DNA of 64,000 nucleotides from UKL13-3 sp044353855 (lineage in GTDB: Bacteria > Bacteroidota > Bacteroidia > UKL13-3): assembly GCA_044353855.1 (NCBI GenBank), contig JBILBF010000003.1, positions 248,001 through 312,000 of the forward strand, read 5' to 3'. Every line of letters begins with the position of its first letter. The stretch's first letter is position 1. The notes under the pieces were generated by a model. It was not told the origin of the DNA and ran no database searches. It saw only the letters and a list, made by a program, of their open reading frames with translations. A program made the position numbers and the translations under genes. Of this stretch, positions 1-9,264 are shown in pieces.

Positions 1-250
1 TTTGTAAAACTGGAAAAGCGTCAAACTCAAAGTGATTTTGTTTTAACACACTCATACGCTCGCCTGGAGTAATAGAAACACTACCTGTACTAGGATCTAT
101 TTCGCCCGAAAGGATTTTAAGAAAAGTGGATTTTCCTGCACCATTAGCACCAATTACACCATAACAATTGCCCGGAGAGAATTTAACATTCACATCCTCA
201 AACAACACACGCTTACCGTAACGTAACGAAAGATTTCCAACTGAGATCAT
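1..250 (-). CDS. ABC-F family ATP-binding protein (N-terminal fragment)
   Basis: Only the first 83 residues lie in the window; the rest runs off the left edge. The protein starts at the ATG read from base 250. It opens directly with an ABC nucleotide-binding fold (MISVGNLSLRYG) and has a Walker A motif GANGAGKST at residues 34-42, with no membrane segments. Starting straight into an ATPase domain with LRYGKRVLFEDV is typical of ABC-F proteins (Uup/EttA/YbiT type), soluble tandem ATPases acting on the ribosome rather than in transport. The second ATPase domain cannot be seen, so an ordinary transporter ATPase remains possible. Confidence 0.75.
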   Translation of the reverse strand, partial: MISVGNLSLRYGKRVLFEDVNVKFSPGNCYGVIGANGAGKSTFLKILSGEIDPSTGSVSITPGERMSVLKQNHFEFDAFPVLQ

Positions 251-420
251 TAGCTTTAAAAAATTGAGGAGCGAAAATACAGAAATTATCGGAGTTATAT
301 TGATGATATTCGTTAGGGGAAGTTAACGGTCTTAGGTTTTTTTTCCTGAAGAGAACCCGCATATTAGTGAATAATCATTTTAGGCAATAGTTATGATATA
401 GCCAAACCATAATCTATCGT

Positions 421-693
421 CTATTGACTCTCCTCTTCCGACTTCTTAACAGCCTCAGCTTTTTTCCTCGCCCTCACAATAAACTTTAAATACATACCTT
501 CAATCATGGTGCGTGCCCAAGGGGTTTTGCGTAAAAAAGTTAAACTCGATTTGATACTTGGATTATTTTTAAAGCAATTTACATTTACTTCATCGGCCAA
601 AAATTCCCAGCAATAAGTATCTACCAATTCGGTCAGCATTTGCTCCAATTTGATACCATGTAAAGGATCTTTTGATTTATGTATCTCTTCCAT
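421..693 (-). CDS. VF530 family protein (DUF2132)
   Basis: A 90-residue protein with the hallmarks of the VF530/DUF2132 family: DPLHGIKLEQMLTELVD near the N terminus, then CFKNNPSIKSSLTFLRKTPW ending in ARTMIE. The family is a small all-helical fold sometimes annotated as DNA-binding, but no biochemical role is established to my knowledge. The C-terminal tail is Lys/Arg/Glu-rich. Its ATG lies one base after the stop codon of the LOG-family gene, so the two are almost certainly one transcription unit. Family assignment is confident; function is not. Confidence 0.8.
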   Translation of the reverse strand: MEEIHKSKDPLHGIKLEQMLTELVDTYCWEFLADEVNVNCFKNNPSIKSSLTFLRKTPWARTMIEGMYLKFIVRARKKAEAVKKSEEESQ

Positions 694-694
694 T

Positions 695-1474
695 TTAGAT
701 TACTTTTTTTCTAAAAAAAGGAAATTCGCCTAACCATTTTTTGGCTTTCATTCTTCGCATTTTTTTAAGTCCATATTTTTCAATAGCAAACTTGCGTAAA
801 TGTAATATTGCATCCTCAACCGAATCGGTAAATAATAAATGTTCTTTAATTTCTTCAGATGAAATTGTTTTATTTTCAATCATATCCTCAGTAAGCTCAA
901 TCAAATTTTTCCAATAAGAAGTACCAATTAATATAACTGGAAACTGCTTTATTTTTCCAGTTTGAATGAGTGTAAGTGCTTCAAACATTTCGTCCATTGT
1001 ACCCCACCCACCAGGCATAATAATAAATGCATAGGAGTATTTTAACAACAATGTTTTGCGAATAAAAAAATAATTAAACTCAACCGATTCGTGTACATAT
1101 GGATTTTCTCTTTGTTCGTGTGGCAGTATAATATTACAACCTATGGATTGTCCACCTGCTTCATAAGCGCCCCGATTAGCGGCTTCCATAATACCAGGAC
1201 CACCACCTGTAATAACGGTAAACCCTAACTTGCTAATTTCGGCACCCAATTGGCGAGCTTTTATATAATAAGGATGGTCTTCTTTGAACCGAGCACTTCC
1301 AAATACAGTAACACTAGGCCCGATAAAATGTAGTTTTCTAAAGGCATGAATAAACTCTTTAAACACTTTAAAGGCAAACAAAAATTCGCGCATGCGGGAA
1401 CGTGGTCCTTCTAAAAATCGCTTTTCGGAATTAGCAACTTGTTCTCTTAAACTTTGAATACTTTTTTGTGCCAT
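695..1474 (-). CDS. LOG family / TIGR00730 Rossmann-fold nucleotide phosphoribohydrolase
   Basis: The 259-residue protein has the lysine-decarboxylase-like (LOG) fold: GSARF at the first strand, then GGGPGIMEAANRGA, and the signature PGGWGTMDE (PGGxGTxxE), which supplies the catalytic Arg/Glu environment in cytokinin riboside 5'-monophosphate phosphoribohydrolases. In bacteria the family cleaves nucleoside monophosphates to a base plus ribose phosphate; the physiological substrate here is unknown. The roughly 60-residue helical N-terminal extension before GPSVTVFGSARF is longer than in the short LOG proteins, as in the longer bacterial subgroup. It is followed at one base by the VF530 gene. 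The ATG start lies just after the hppD terminator. Confidence 0.85.
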   Translation of the reverse strand: MAQKSIQSLREQVANSEKRFLEGPRSRMREFLFAFKVFKEFIHAFRKLHFIGPSVTVFGSARFKEDHPYYIKARQLGAEISKLGFTVITGGGPGIMEAANRGAYEAGGQSIGCNIILPHEQRENPYVHESVEFNYFFIRKTLLLKYSYAFIIMPGGWGTMDEMFEALTLIQTGKIKQFPVILIGTSYWKNLIELTEDMIENKTISSEEIKEHLLFTDSVEDAILHLRKFAIEKYGLKKMRRMKAKKWLGEFPFFRKKVI

Positions 1475-1487
1475 AACTCAAATAAAC

Positions 1488-1519
1488 AAAAAACGCCTGA
1501 TTAAATTGTCAGGCGTTTT
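1488..1519 (-). terminator. Rho-independent terminator after hppD
   Basis: Perfect 11-bp stem (AAAACGCCTGA 1490-1500 with TCAGGCGTTTT 1509-1519) and an 8-base loop. Read on the minus strand it is followed by a T run (plus-strand A run 1488-1493). It lies 20 bases past the hppD stop codon and immediately upstream of the LOG gene, so it separates the two transcription units. Confidence 0.85.
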
Positions 1520-1539
1520 CAACATAATGTATTCCAATC

Positions 1540-2670
1540 TTATAAATTACCTCTGAGGTCTTGTTCTCTTTCTAGTGCTTCAAACAATGCTTTAAAGTTT
1601 CCTTTACCAAAACTTTTTGCTCCTTTACGTTGAATAATTTCAAAAAACATGGTTGGCCTATCTTCAACCGGTTTCGAAAACAATTGCAACAAATAACCTT
1701 CGTTGTCTCTATCAACTAAAATTCCTAATTCTTTAAGTGGCTCAATATCTTCTTCAATTTCACCTACGCGGTCAAATAAATCTTCGTAATAACTATTGGG
1801 CACTTTTAAAAAATCAACTCCACGGCTCATCAAATCGCGAACAGTTGCAACTATATCTTTAGTTGCAATAGCAATATGTTGAACTCCTTCGCCTTCATAA
1901 AAATTAAGGTATTCTTCTACTTGTGATTTTTTCTTTCCTTTGGCAGGTTCGTTAATAGGAAACTTTACATAACCGTTTCCGTTGCTCATTACTTTGCTCA
2001 TTAATGCAGAGTATTCGGTACTAATATCGTTATCATCAAATGATAAAATATTTTTAAACCCCATTACCTCTTCGTACCATTTTACCCATGGGTTCATTTG
2101 GTTCCAATCTACATTTCCTACACAATGATCAACATACAACAAACCTGTAGGAGCAGGATTATAGGTTGATTTCCACTCTATAAATCCAGGCATAAAAGCG
2201 CCTGTATAATTTTTACGCTCTATAAATAAATGTTCTACTTCACCATAGGTTTTAATACCCGACATACGCACTTCTCCTGAAGCATCTTTTAAGGTAGTGG
2301 GTTGCAAAGTTGCATGTGCCCCGCGTTTAGTTGTTTGCTCAAATGCATCGTATGCATCGTCAACCCATAGTGCTATGTATTTAACTCCATCTCCATGTTT
2401 GCGATGATGTTCGGCTATTGCACCATCACTATGCAAAGGTGACGTTAACACCAAACGCATTTTATTTTGGATTAACACATAGGAAACACGGTCTTTTAAA
2501 CCAGTTTCGGGACCAGCATATGCAAGGCTTTGAAAGCCAAATGCTGTTTTATAATAATGAGCAGATTGCTTGGCATTACCCACCCAAAGTTCTACATAAT
2601 CTGTTCCATTTAATGGAAGAAAATCAGCTGCAGCAGAAGGTGTTTCTTTTATTTGCTCTATAGTTTGCAT
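1540..2670 (-). CDS. hppD: 4-hydroxyphenylpyruvate dioxygenase
   Basis: A 376-residue two-domain vicinal-oxygen-chelate enzyme converting 4-hydroxyphenylpyruvate to homogentisate in tyrosine degradation. The Fe(II) ligands expected in the C-terminal half are visible: His in VDHCVGNV, His in GVQHIAIAT and Glu in MFFEIIQRKG, followed by the family C-terminal signature GAKSFGKGNFKALFEAL. Length is normal. The next enzyme of the pathway, homogentisate 1,2-dioxygenase, lies 1.3 kb upstream on the same strand, beyond a J-domain gene. Fumarylacetoacetase and maleylacetoacetate isomerase are not in the window. A good terminator follows the gene. Confidence 0.97.
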   Translation of the reverse strand: MQTIEQIKETPSAAADFLPLNGTDYVELWVGNAKQSAHYYKTAFGFQSLAYAGPETGLKDRVSYVLIQNKMRLVLTSPLHSDGAIAEHHRKHGDGVKYIALWVDDAYDAFEQTTKRGAHATLQPTTLKDASGEVRMSGIKTYGEVEHLFIERKNYTGAFMPGFIEWKSTYNPAPTGLLYVDHCVGNVDWNQMNPWVKWYEEVMGFKNILSFDDNDISTEYSALMSKVMSNGNGYVKFPINEPAKGKKKSQVEEYLNFYEGEGVQHIAIATKDIVATVRDLMSRGVDFLKVPNSYYEDLFDRVGEIEEDIEPLKELGILVDRDNEGYLLQLFSKPVEDRPTMFFEIIQRKGAKSFGKGNFKALFEALEREQDLRGNL

Positions 2671-2764
2671 AGTTTACGGTATTATAAAGTTTACGAAAAT
2701 CGAATATTTCGGCACATTCATACCATGATTAATGTCACTATGAGGGGTCTTTGATAAAAGTCAC

Positions 2765-3769
2765 TTACGGAACAAATCGATATTCTTTCATCACTCTTAT
2801 TCCAAATAAGCCATCTTCGAATTGATAAATGATATGTTCATTATTTTGCAACTGTCTTATATCACTAAAAATTCTGATACCTACAAAGTTTGAATACGCT
2901 CCATTTTCGAGTTGAATAAATGTGCTTGGGTGGTTGCTGGTCTTTTCCAATGTTGTTTCATTCCATATTTCATAATCTTCAATTATTGGATTATGACTTC
3001 CCAAAAAGTTTATTAATAACAATCCTTGCATACACAAGGGGATTATACAAAAAGATAAAAATAATTTGTGGATAGATTCCTTTTTTTTGAAAAACCAATA
3101 GCAACTTAATATCGATGGTATTAGTAATAATAGTAAAATACCATATAACGGGATGAGCGTTTGCAATCCAATTTTAAGTAATAAATAAATATTGGCAATA
3201 GAAATTATGATAAAACGGAAGAAAAATGTTTCAACCAAACTCATCAATGCCAACCATAATTGTTTGAGTTGAAAGTAAGGTTTCATAAAACCGAAAATAG
3301 GCCTGCCTATTGCTAACAAAAAAAGTAAGCCAATAATGATTCCACTAAAGTTATACAAGTAGCCAAGCAATAATGGAATACCCAGTAATAAAGAACATAC
3401 AAATACAAAAATAACATGATTTAAAATCACGTTTACTGCATTTAATGTTTGAGCGGTTTCTGTTTTTTCAAATTCATCATAGCGCATTTTTGCATAAGCA
3501 CGCGCACGATTTTTAGCTAGATCCCGTTCCTTTTCTTGTTTGCTGATGGCACTTTCAAAAAGAGATGTGTAATCAAATATAGTAGCTTTTTTGCGGGCAA
3601 TGATGGCTTCGTAAGCTTCGGTAAGTTCAATAAATTGTGCCGCAGCTTTTGGGTGTTTATTTTTATCGGGATGTACTAAAAATGCTTTTGCCCGATATGC
3701 TTTTTTGATCTCATCAATAGAAGCATCAGGCAAAATACCCAATAGTTGATAAGAGGATTCTGCAGTCAT
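2765..3769 (-). CDS. Membrane-anchored J-domain (DnaJ-like) protein
   Basis: From the ATG at 3769 (MTAESSYQLLG) this is 334 residues. The N terminus is a J domain: YQLLGILPDASIDEIKKAYR, then the essential HPD motif in LVHPDKNKHP, about 70 residues in all. It continues through a basic helix into at least four hydrophobic segments and a soluble C-terminal tail. Proteins with this plan recruit Hsp70 to the membrane; no zinc-finger or substrate-binding DnaJ domains are present. The frame is open 24 codons further to 3841, but the J-domain start favours the internal ATG. It sits between two tyrosine-catabolic genes, with no obvious functional link. Confidence 0.8.
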   Translation of the reverse strand: MTAESSYQLLGILPDASIDEIKKAYRAKAFLVHPDKNKHPKAAAQFIELTEAYEAIIARKKATIFDYTSLFESAISKQEKERDLAKNRARAYAKMRYDEFEKTETAQTLNAVNVILNHVIFVFVCSLLLGIPLLLGYLYNFSGIIIGLLFLLAIGRPIFGFMKPYFQLKQLWLALMSLVETFFFRFIIISIANIYLLLKIGLQTLIPLYGILLLLLIPSILSCYWFFKKKESIHKLFLSFCIIPLCMQGLLLINFLGSHNPIIEDYEIWNETTLEKTSNHPSTFIQLENGAYSNFVGIRIFSDIRQLQNNEHIIYQFEDGLFGIRVMKEYRFVP

Positions 3770-3934
3770 GAACAAGCAAGGTATAGGATTGTAACTACTC
3801 AACAAAAAATGTTTCGTGTTGTACACAAAAACAGCCGACAAAAATCAGCTGCATTATGTTAAACTTTGGCATATGATTAAAAAACCATCAACTACAATCC
3901 ATAAACGATTAGCTGTGAACTATTATACATTTAT

Positions 3935-5092
3935 TTAATCAATCCACGATTTATAATAATCAGGATCTTCCATTTCCATTGCTTCTTTGGTAATTTTGAG
4001 CGGATAAAATGGATCTATCATTACGGCTAATTCAGCTGTTTCTTTTTTTCCAATTGATTTTTCAACAGTACCTGGATGTGGTCCATGTGGAATGCCTTTA
4101 GGATGCAAACTAATCATACCACGCTCCACATGTTTGCGGCTCATAAAATCTCCATCTACATAATACAACACTTCATCACTATCCACATTGCTGTGAGCAT
4201 AAGGTGCAGGTATGGCCAATGGATGGTAATCATACATACGCGGAACAAAAGAACAGATAACAAAATTGTGTCCTTCAAATGTTTGATGGATTGGAGGAGG
4301 CATATGCACACGACCAGTTATGGGCTCGTAATTATGAATAGAAAATCCGTAAGGATATTGAAAACCATCCCAGCCTATTGCACTAAATGGATGCGCAGCG
4401 TAAGTGTATGGATAAATCATATCCTGCTTTTTGATCATTACTTTAAAATCTCCCAACTCGTCATGTGTCTCTATATTTTGAGGAACGATTAAATCACGTT
4501 CACAGTATGGTGAATGCTCTAATAATTGTCCAAAATTATTTAGATACCTTTTGGGTGCCCTAATGGGTGATAAACTTTCGGTAATAAACAATCGATTATT
4601 TTCAGTATTAAAATGCAATTGGTAAATAGTTCCTCGAGGAATAACAAGATAATCACCATACTCAAAAGGTATTTGACCATAGATTGTTTTTAATACACCA
4701 CTTCCTTCATGCACAAAAATTACTTCATCACTATCGGAGTTTTTGTAAAAATAATCGGTCATGCTTTTTTTAGGTGCAGCCGAAGCCAAATACACATCCT
4801 TATTAAACAATAAGTAAACCCTGCTTTTTAAATAATCATCTTCGGGTTTGGTTTTAAATGTCAGAAAACTTCGGTTCTGCATATTTTTTTCCATAGCAGC
4901 AACCGGACCAAAAGGGTAAGCCTCGCCTATTTCTTTTACCATTGTAGGTGGATTGGTATGGTAAACCAACGAGTATAAACTTGAAAAACCTTCAGTAGAA
5001 ACCAACTCTTCTTGATACAATGTACCATCAGGTTTGCGAAATTGAGTGTGACGTTTCTTTGGAATTTGACCTTGCTTATGGTAGTATGGCAT
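3935..5092 (-). CDS. hmgA: Homogentisate 1,2-dioxygenase
   Basis: A 385-residue cupin-type ring-cleaving dioxygenase that opens homogentisate to maleylacetoacetate. Visible features are the cupin half with SDEVIFVHEGSGVL and YGDYLVIPRGT, a second cupin strand SDEVLYYVDGDF, and the metal region HPKGIPHGPHPG near the C terminus, carrying the His ligands of the 2-His-1-Glu site. It is shorter than the roughly 430-residue proteobacterial/eukaryotic enzymes and matches the compact form common in Bacteroidota. Together with hppD it gives two consecutive tyrosine-degradation steps on one strand. The upstream region to 5307 is shared with a divergent lipoprotein gene. Confidence 0.93.
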   Translation of the reverse strand: MPYYHKQGQIPKKRHTQFRKPDGTLYQEELVSTEGFSSLYSLVYHTNPPTMVKEIGEAYPFGPVAAMEKNMQNRSFLTFKTKPEDDYLKSRVYLLFNKDVYLASAAPKKSMTDYFYKNSDSDEVIFVHEGSGVLKTIYGQIPFEYGDYLVIPRGTIYQLHFNTENNRLFITESLSPIRAPKRYLNNFGQLLEHSPYCERDLIVPQNIETHDELGDFKVMIKKQDMIYPYTYAAHPFSAIGWDGFQYPYGFSIHNYEPITGRVHMPPPIHQTFEGHNFVICSFVPRMYDYHPLAIPAPYAHSNVDSDEVLYYVDGDFMSRKHVERGMISLHPKGIPHGPHPGTVEKSIGKKETAELAVMIDPFYPLKITKEAMEMEDPDYYKSWID

Positions 5093-5307
5093 ATCTTTTA
5101 ATTTTTCGTTAATTCGTTAATAAAGCTTATGATAAATGAGGTTGGAAAAATCGACATTACAAACCAATAATCCTATCAACCAAGCCCTTTGTAAACTTTT
5201 ATGACTTTAATGCAAACAAATTTAGTTTTTTTGTGACTTATTCATAAAAAGCAATCATATACTTTTTATACCTTTAATAAAATCAATTAATTAAACTCTA
5301 TAAGCAA

Positions 5308-6336
5308 ATGTATTTGAAAACATTATTTATAAAACTGATTTACGTCACGGCAATTATAACATATTTAAGCGCTTGCAATAATAACCAAACACAAAAGGGA
5401 GCTGGTCAAACTCGTTTAGATACTTTACCAATAACAAATGAAAGTGTTAAAAACATCAGTACTCAAATTGAATCAGAACCTGAAAATGCTGAATCGTATT
5501 ACCAGCGTGCTGTTATTTATTATACTGAAAAATACCTTGATCGATCTTTAATGGATATAACTGATGCCCTAAAGTATGATTCAAAAAATCCATTGTATTT
5601 TTATTTTAAAGGACGCATTTTATACTCAATGAATAAAACACAAGATGCTGCCAATGCATATGAAAGCGCCATCGTGTTAAAACCTGATTATACAGAAGCT
5701 CAACTGAAATTAGCAGAATTATATTATGTCGTAAAAGAGCATCAAAAATCAATTAATTTGCTCAATGTAATACTAGTAGCTGAACCTACAAATGCTAATG
5801 CATATTACCTTAAAGGTGACAACCAACGCGAAAGTAATGATACAGCTAAAGCCATTGCATCTTATCAGAAAGCGCTTGAAATTGATGATAAATTTTATGA
5901 TGCTGCTATGCAATTGGGGTTAATTATGACAGCTAAAAAAAACCCCATCGGAAAAGAATATTTTACTACTGCTATTCGTATAAACCCGCGTAGTGCCGAA
6001 GCCTATTTTGGACGTGCTTTTTTTTACCAACAAATTGGCGAATTGCAAAAATCATTATTTGATTACCGAAAAGTAATTACAATCGATCCCACCAACGATA
6101 AATCCTATTATAATGTTGGTATGATTAATTTTAACGCCAAACAATATGCTGAAGCGCTAAGGAGTTGGGATATATGCATTCAAATGAATACTGAAAATAT
6201 GGAAGCCTATTATATGCGAGGTTTGGTTCATGAGTATAAGCGAAACAAAACAGATGCTTTGCTCAACTATGAATATGCATTAAAGTTAAATCCTAATTAT
6301 GAATTGGCTAAAGAAGGAATAGAGCGGTTAAAATAG
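5308..6336 (+). CDS. Tetratricopeptide-repeat lipoprotein
   Basis: The 342-residue protein begins with a lipoprotein signal peptide ending in LSAC (Cys 23), so it is probably anchored in the periplasm or outer membrane. The mature part is a continuous array of about seven to eight TPR units, with recurrent YYxRA, YxKAL and PxxAEAYF patterns from residue 60 to the end (for example ANAYYLKGDNQRESN, EAYYMRGLVHEYKRN). TPR lipoproteins are scaffolds for protein-protein contacts; nothing in the sequence names a partner. It is transcribed divergently from hmgA and separated by about 290 bases from thrS, so it is probably monocistronic. Confidence 0.85.
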   Translation: MYLKTLFIKLIYVTAIITYLSACNNNQTQKGAGQTRLDTLPITNESVKNISTQIESEPENAESYYQRAVIYYTEKYLDRSLMDITDALKYDSKNPLYFYFKGRILYSMNKTQDAANAYESAIVLKPDYTEAQLKLAELYYVVKEHQKSINLLNVILVAEPTNANAYYLKGDNQRESNDTAKAIASYQKALEIDDKFYDAAMQLGLIMTAKKNPIGKEYFTTAIRINPRSAEAYFGRAFFYQQIGELQKSLFDYRKVITIDPTNDKSYYNVGMINFNAKQYAEALRSWDICIQMNTENMEAYYMRGLVHEYKRNKTDALLNYEYALKLNPNYELAKEGIERLK

Positions 6337-6627
6337 AAAAAAGCGTTATCAAACTCATAATCTTTACTGTATGTTGTTATTTTTTTAAAGGATAAATATT
6401 ATAGTTATTTATCGAAAGTCAATGAACAAGAAATGGATTTAAAACATTTATACTACTTAAAGTAAAATCAGTAAAACCCCTAAGTTGGTCAGCTATAATT
6501 AGTGAATCCGAAACGGTTGAACATTGAACAACCCAAGGTGAAGAATCATTAATCCGTTTTATTAAATCAACACTATAAGTATAAAAGATTTTATTATCTA
6601 TAATCTTGTCTTATTTTGCAGCACTTT
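6337..6627. other. Intergenic region upstream of thrS
   Basis: This AT-rich region contains no convincing ORF and no strong hairpin. The only regulatory hint is TTATTTTG at 6611-6618, one base from the Bacteroidota -7 consensus TAnnTTTG, ending nine bases before the thrS ATG. I see no T-box-like or long leader structure. Confidence 0.4.
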
Positions 6628-8568
6628 ATGAGTACTATCAATATAACACTACCTGACGGTTCCGTTCGCTCGTATGAAACGGGAGTTACCGCCATCGATA
6701 TAGCCAAATCCATCAGCGAAGGATTGGCTCGAAATGTTTTAGCCGCTAAGGTTAATGGTGAAGTATGGGATGCAACTAGGTCAATTTTACAAGACGCTAG
6801 CCTAATATTGCTTACATGGAACGACCCCGAAGCAAAAAGTACGTTATGGCATTCATCAGCGCATTTAATGGCCGAAGCAATTGAAGCACTTTACCCAGGA
6901 ACAAAATTTGGTATTGGCCCAGCTATTGAAACGGGCTTTTATTATGATGTAGATTTTGGAGGTAAAGAGTTTTCTAGTGCTGACTTTAAAAAGATAGAAG
7001 ATAAAATGACCGAGCTAGCTAGGCAAAGCAATGCCTTCACTCGTACCCAAATAACTAAAGCTGATGCCATTGCTTATTTTACCCAAAAAGGTGATGAATA
7101 TAAATTGGATTTGTTGGAAGGATTGGAAGATGGAAACATCACTTTCTATAACCAAGGTAATTTTACTGATTTATGCCGTGGACCACATATTCCAAACACA
7201 GGATTTATTAAAGCAATAAAACTGATGAGCGTTGCTGGTGCCTATTGGAGAGGTGACGAAAAAAACAAACAACTTACTCGCATATATGGTGTTACGTTTC
7301 CCAAAAAATCGGAGTTGGATGAATACCTCATTTTACTTGAAGAAGCCAAGAAACGCGATCACCGTAAACTAGGAAAAGAACTTGAATTATTTACGTTTTC
7401 AGAAAAAGTAGGGATGGGTTTGCCATTATGGTTACCTAAAGGTGCCATGTTGCGCGAACGGTTAATGCAATTTTTACAAAAAGCACAAGTTGAGGCTGGT
7501 TATTTACCCGTAATTACACCTCATATTGGCAACAAAAATTTATACATTACATCGGGGCATTATGAGAAATATGGTGCCGACTCGTTCCAACCGATACAAA
7601 CACCTCGTGAAGGCGAAGAGTTCTTTTTAAAACCAATGAACTGCCCTCATCACTGTGAAATTTATAAAGCATCACCTAAATCATACAAAGATTTACCGGT
7701 TCGATATGCCGAGTTTGGAACTGTATACCGCTATGAACAAGCAGGCGAATTGCATGGATTGACGCGTGTAAGAGGATTCACACAAGATGATGCTCACCTA
7801 TTTGTGCGTCCAGATCAAGTCAAAGAAGAGTTTTGTAAAGTAATTGATTTGGTATTATATGTTTTTAAAGCATTGGATTTTAAAGACTTTACTGCTCAAA
7901 TTTCATTGCGCGACCCTGAGAATAAAACCAAGTATATTGGAAGTGACGAAAATTGGGCGTTGGCTGAAGCTGCCATCATCGAATCTGCTGCCGAAAAAGG
8001 GCTAACTACTGTTGTTGAATTAGGCGAAGCTGCCTTTTACGGACCTAAGTTGGACTTTATGGTAAAAGACGCCATTGGCCGAAAATGGCAATTGGGAACC
8101 ATCCAAGTAGATTATAATTTACCCGAACGATTTGAATTGGAATATACAGGAAGCGATAACCAAAAGCACAGACCTGTGATGATTCACCGTGCACCTTTCG
8201 GATCTCTTGAACGTTTTGTGGCAGTATTGATAGAACATTGTGCAGGTAATTTTCCACTTTGGTTAACCCCTGAAGCAGTAACAATTTTGCCTATAAGTGA
8301 AAAATATCATGAGTATGCTCAAAAAGTTGTAGATGTGCTAAATAAAGCAGATATTCGCGGTCCGTTTGACGATAGAAGTGAGAAGATTGGAAGGAAGATA
8401 CGTGATGCAGAAACGAAAAAAATACCGTTTATGCTCATCATTGGAGAACAGGAAGAAGCAGAAGGAACTGTTTCTGTGCGTAGGCATGGAGATGGTGATG
8501 TGGGCAAGTTTACGTTGGCAGACTTTGTGAGTTATTTCAAAGACCAATTAGCCAAAAATTTAAATTAG
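6628..8568 (+). CDS. thrS: Threonyl-tRNA synthetase
   Basis: From ATG 6628 (MSTINITLPDGSVRSYETG) the enzyme has 646 residues, the normal full length. The order is an N-terminal TGS domain (residues 1-62); the editing (N2) domain with HSSAHLMAEA and the LCRGPHIP segment; the class II catalytic core with the zinc-binding Cys/His region MNCPHHCEIY and FTQDDAHLF; and the C-terminal anticodon-binding domain. An in-frame TTG four codons upstream is less likely because the TGS domain begins at the ATG. It heads the conserved thrS-infC-rpmI-rplT cluster, with 21 bases to infC. Confidence 0.97.
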   Translation: MSTINITLPDGSVRSYETGVTAIDIAKSISEGLARNVLAAKVNGEVWDATRSILQDASLILLTWNDPEAKSTLWHSSAHLMAEAIEALYPGTKFGIGPAIETGFYYDVDFGGKEFSSADFKKIEDKMTELARQSNAFTRTQITKADAIAYFTQKGDEYKLDLLEGLEDGNITFYNQGNFTDLCRGPHIPNTGFIKAIKLMSVAGAYWRGDEKNKQLTRIYGVTFPKKSELDEYLILLEEAKKRDHRKLGKELELFTFSEKVGMGLPLWLPKGAMLRERLMQFLQKAQVEAGYLPVITPHIGNKNLYITSGHYEKYGADSFQPIQTPREGEEFFLKPMNCPHHCEIYKASPKSYKDLPVRYAEFGTVYRYEQAGELHGLTRVRGFTQDDAHLFVRPDQVKEEFCKVIDLVLYVFKALDFKDFTAQISLRDPENKTKYIGSDENWALAEAAIIESAAEKGLTTVVELGEAAFYGPKLDFMVKDAIGRKWQLGTIQVDYNLPERFELEYTGSDNQKHRPVMIHRAPFGSLERFVAVLIEHCAGNFPLWLTPEAVTILPISEKYHEYAQKVVDVLNKADIRGPFDDRSEKIGRKIRDAETKKIPFMLIIGEQEEAEGTVSVRRHGDGDVGKFTLADFVSYFKDQLAKNLN

Positions 8569-8589
8569 AAACAACAATTAAACAAATAC

Positions 8590-9228
8590 TTGGCAGCACC
8601 TAACAAACCTTACAGACCGGCAACCAGTACTAATACTGCGCCTAAACCACCTTACGTTCCTGGAGCCAATCGCTACGGTCGCGGAATGAGTAGAGCAAAA
8701 GAACCTGAACACAAAATTAACGAACGCATACGTGTAAATGAAGTTAGGCTTGTAGGTGAAAATATTGAAGTGGGTGTTTACACACTTCAAGAGGCATTGG
8801 TAATGGCTAGAGAACAAGAACTTGATCTAGTAGAAATTTCGCCCAATGCCGTTCCTCCTGTTTGTAGAGTAGTGGATTATAAAAAATTCCTGTACGAACA
8901 AAAAAAGAAAAAGAAAGAACAAAAAGCCAACACAGTGAAGCAGGAAGTGAAAGAAATTCGCTTTGGGCCAAATACTGATGAACATGATTTTGATTTTAAA
9001 TTAAAACATGCTGAAAACTTTTTAAAAGATGGAAACAAAGTGCGTGCTTACGTTTTCTTTAAAGGTAGAGCTATTGTTTACAAAGAAAGAGGAGAAGTAT
9101 TGTTGCTTCAGTTTGCCCAAAAATTACAAGACTTGGGTAAGGTGGAGCAGTTACCGCGCCTCGAAGGAAAAAAAATGTTTTTGTTGATGAGCCCTAAAGG
9201 AAAATCAGCAGGAGCCACTAAAGAGTAA
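8590..9228 (+). CDS. infC: Translation initiation factor IF-3
   Basis: A 212-residue IF-3 with the N-terminal domain motif NERIRVNEVRLVGENIEVGVY, the PPVCRVVDYKKFLYEQKKKKK linker region (cut short here) and the C-terminal domain ending LLMSPKGK. The reading frame begins at a TTG codon; no ATG is in frame until Met 33 (8686), which would remove a Pro-rich extension usual in Bacteroidota IF-3. A rare start codon is the classic feature through which IF-3 represses its own translation (AUU in E. coli), so the TTG may be regulatory here. It lies 21 bases after thrS and 36 before rpmI. Confidence 0.95.
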   Translation: MAAPNKPYRPATSTNTAPKPPYVPGANRYGRGMSRAKEPEHKINERIRVNEVRLVGENIEVGVYTLQEALVMAREQELDLVEISPNAVPPVCRVVDYKKFLYEQKKKKKEQKANTVKQEVKEIRFGPNTDEHDFDFKLKHAENFLKDGNKVRAYVFFKGRAIVYKERGEVLLLQFAQKLQDLGKVEQLPRLEGKKMFLLMSPKGKSAGATKE

Positions 9229-9264
9229 CTATTGTACATCGAATAATTATAAGGAAGACAGATT

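Noticed and set aside
4076..4492. Plus-strand open frame of 138 codons
   Set aside because: It lies entirely antisense to hmgA, whose protein matches its family along its whole length.
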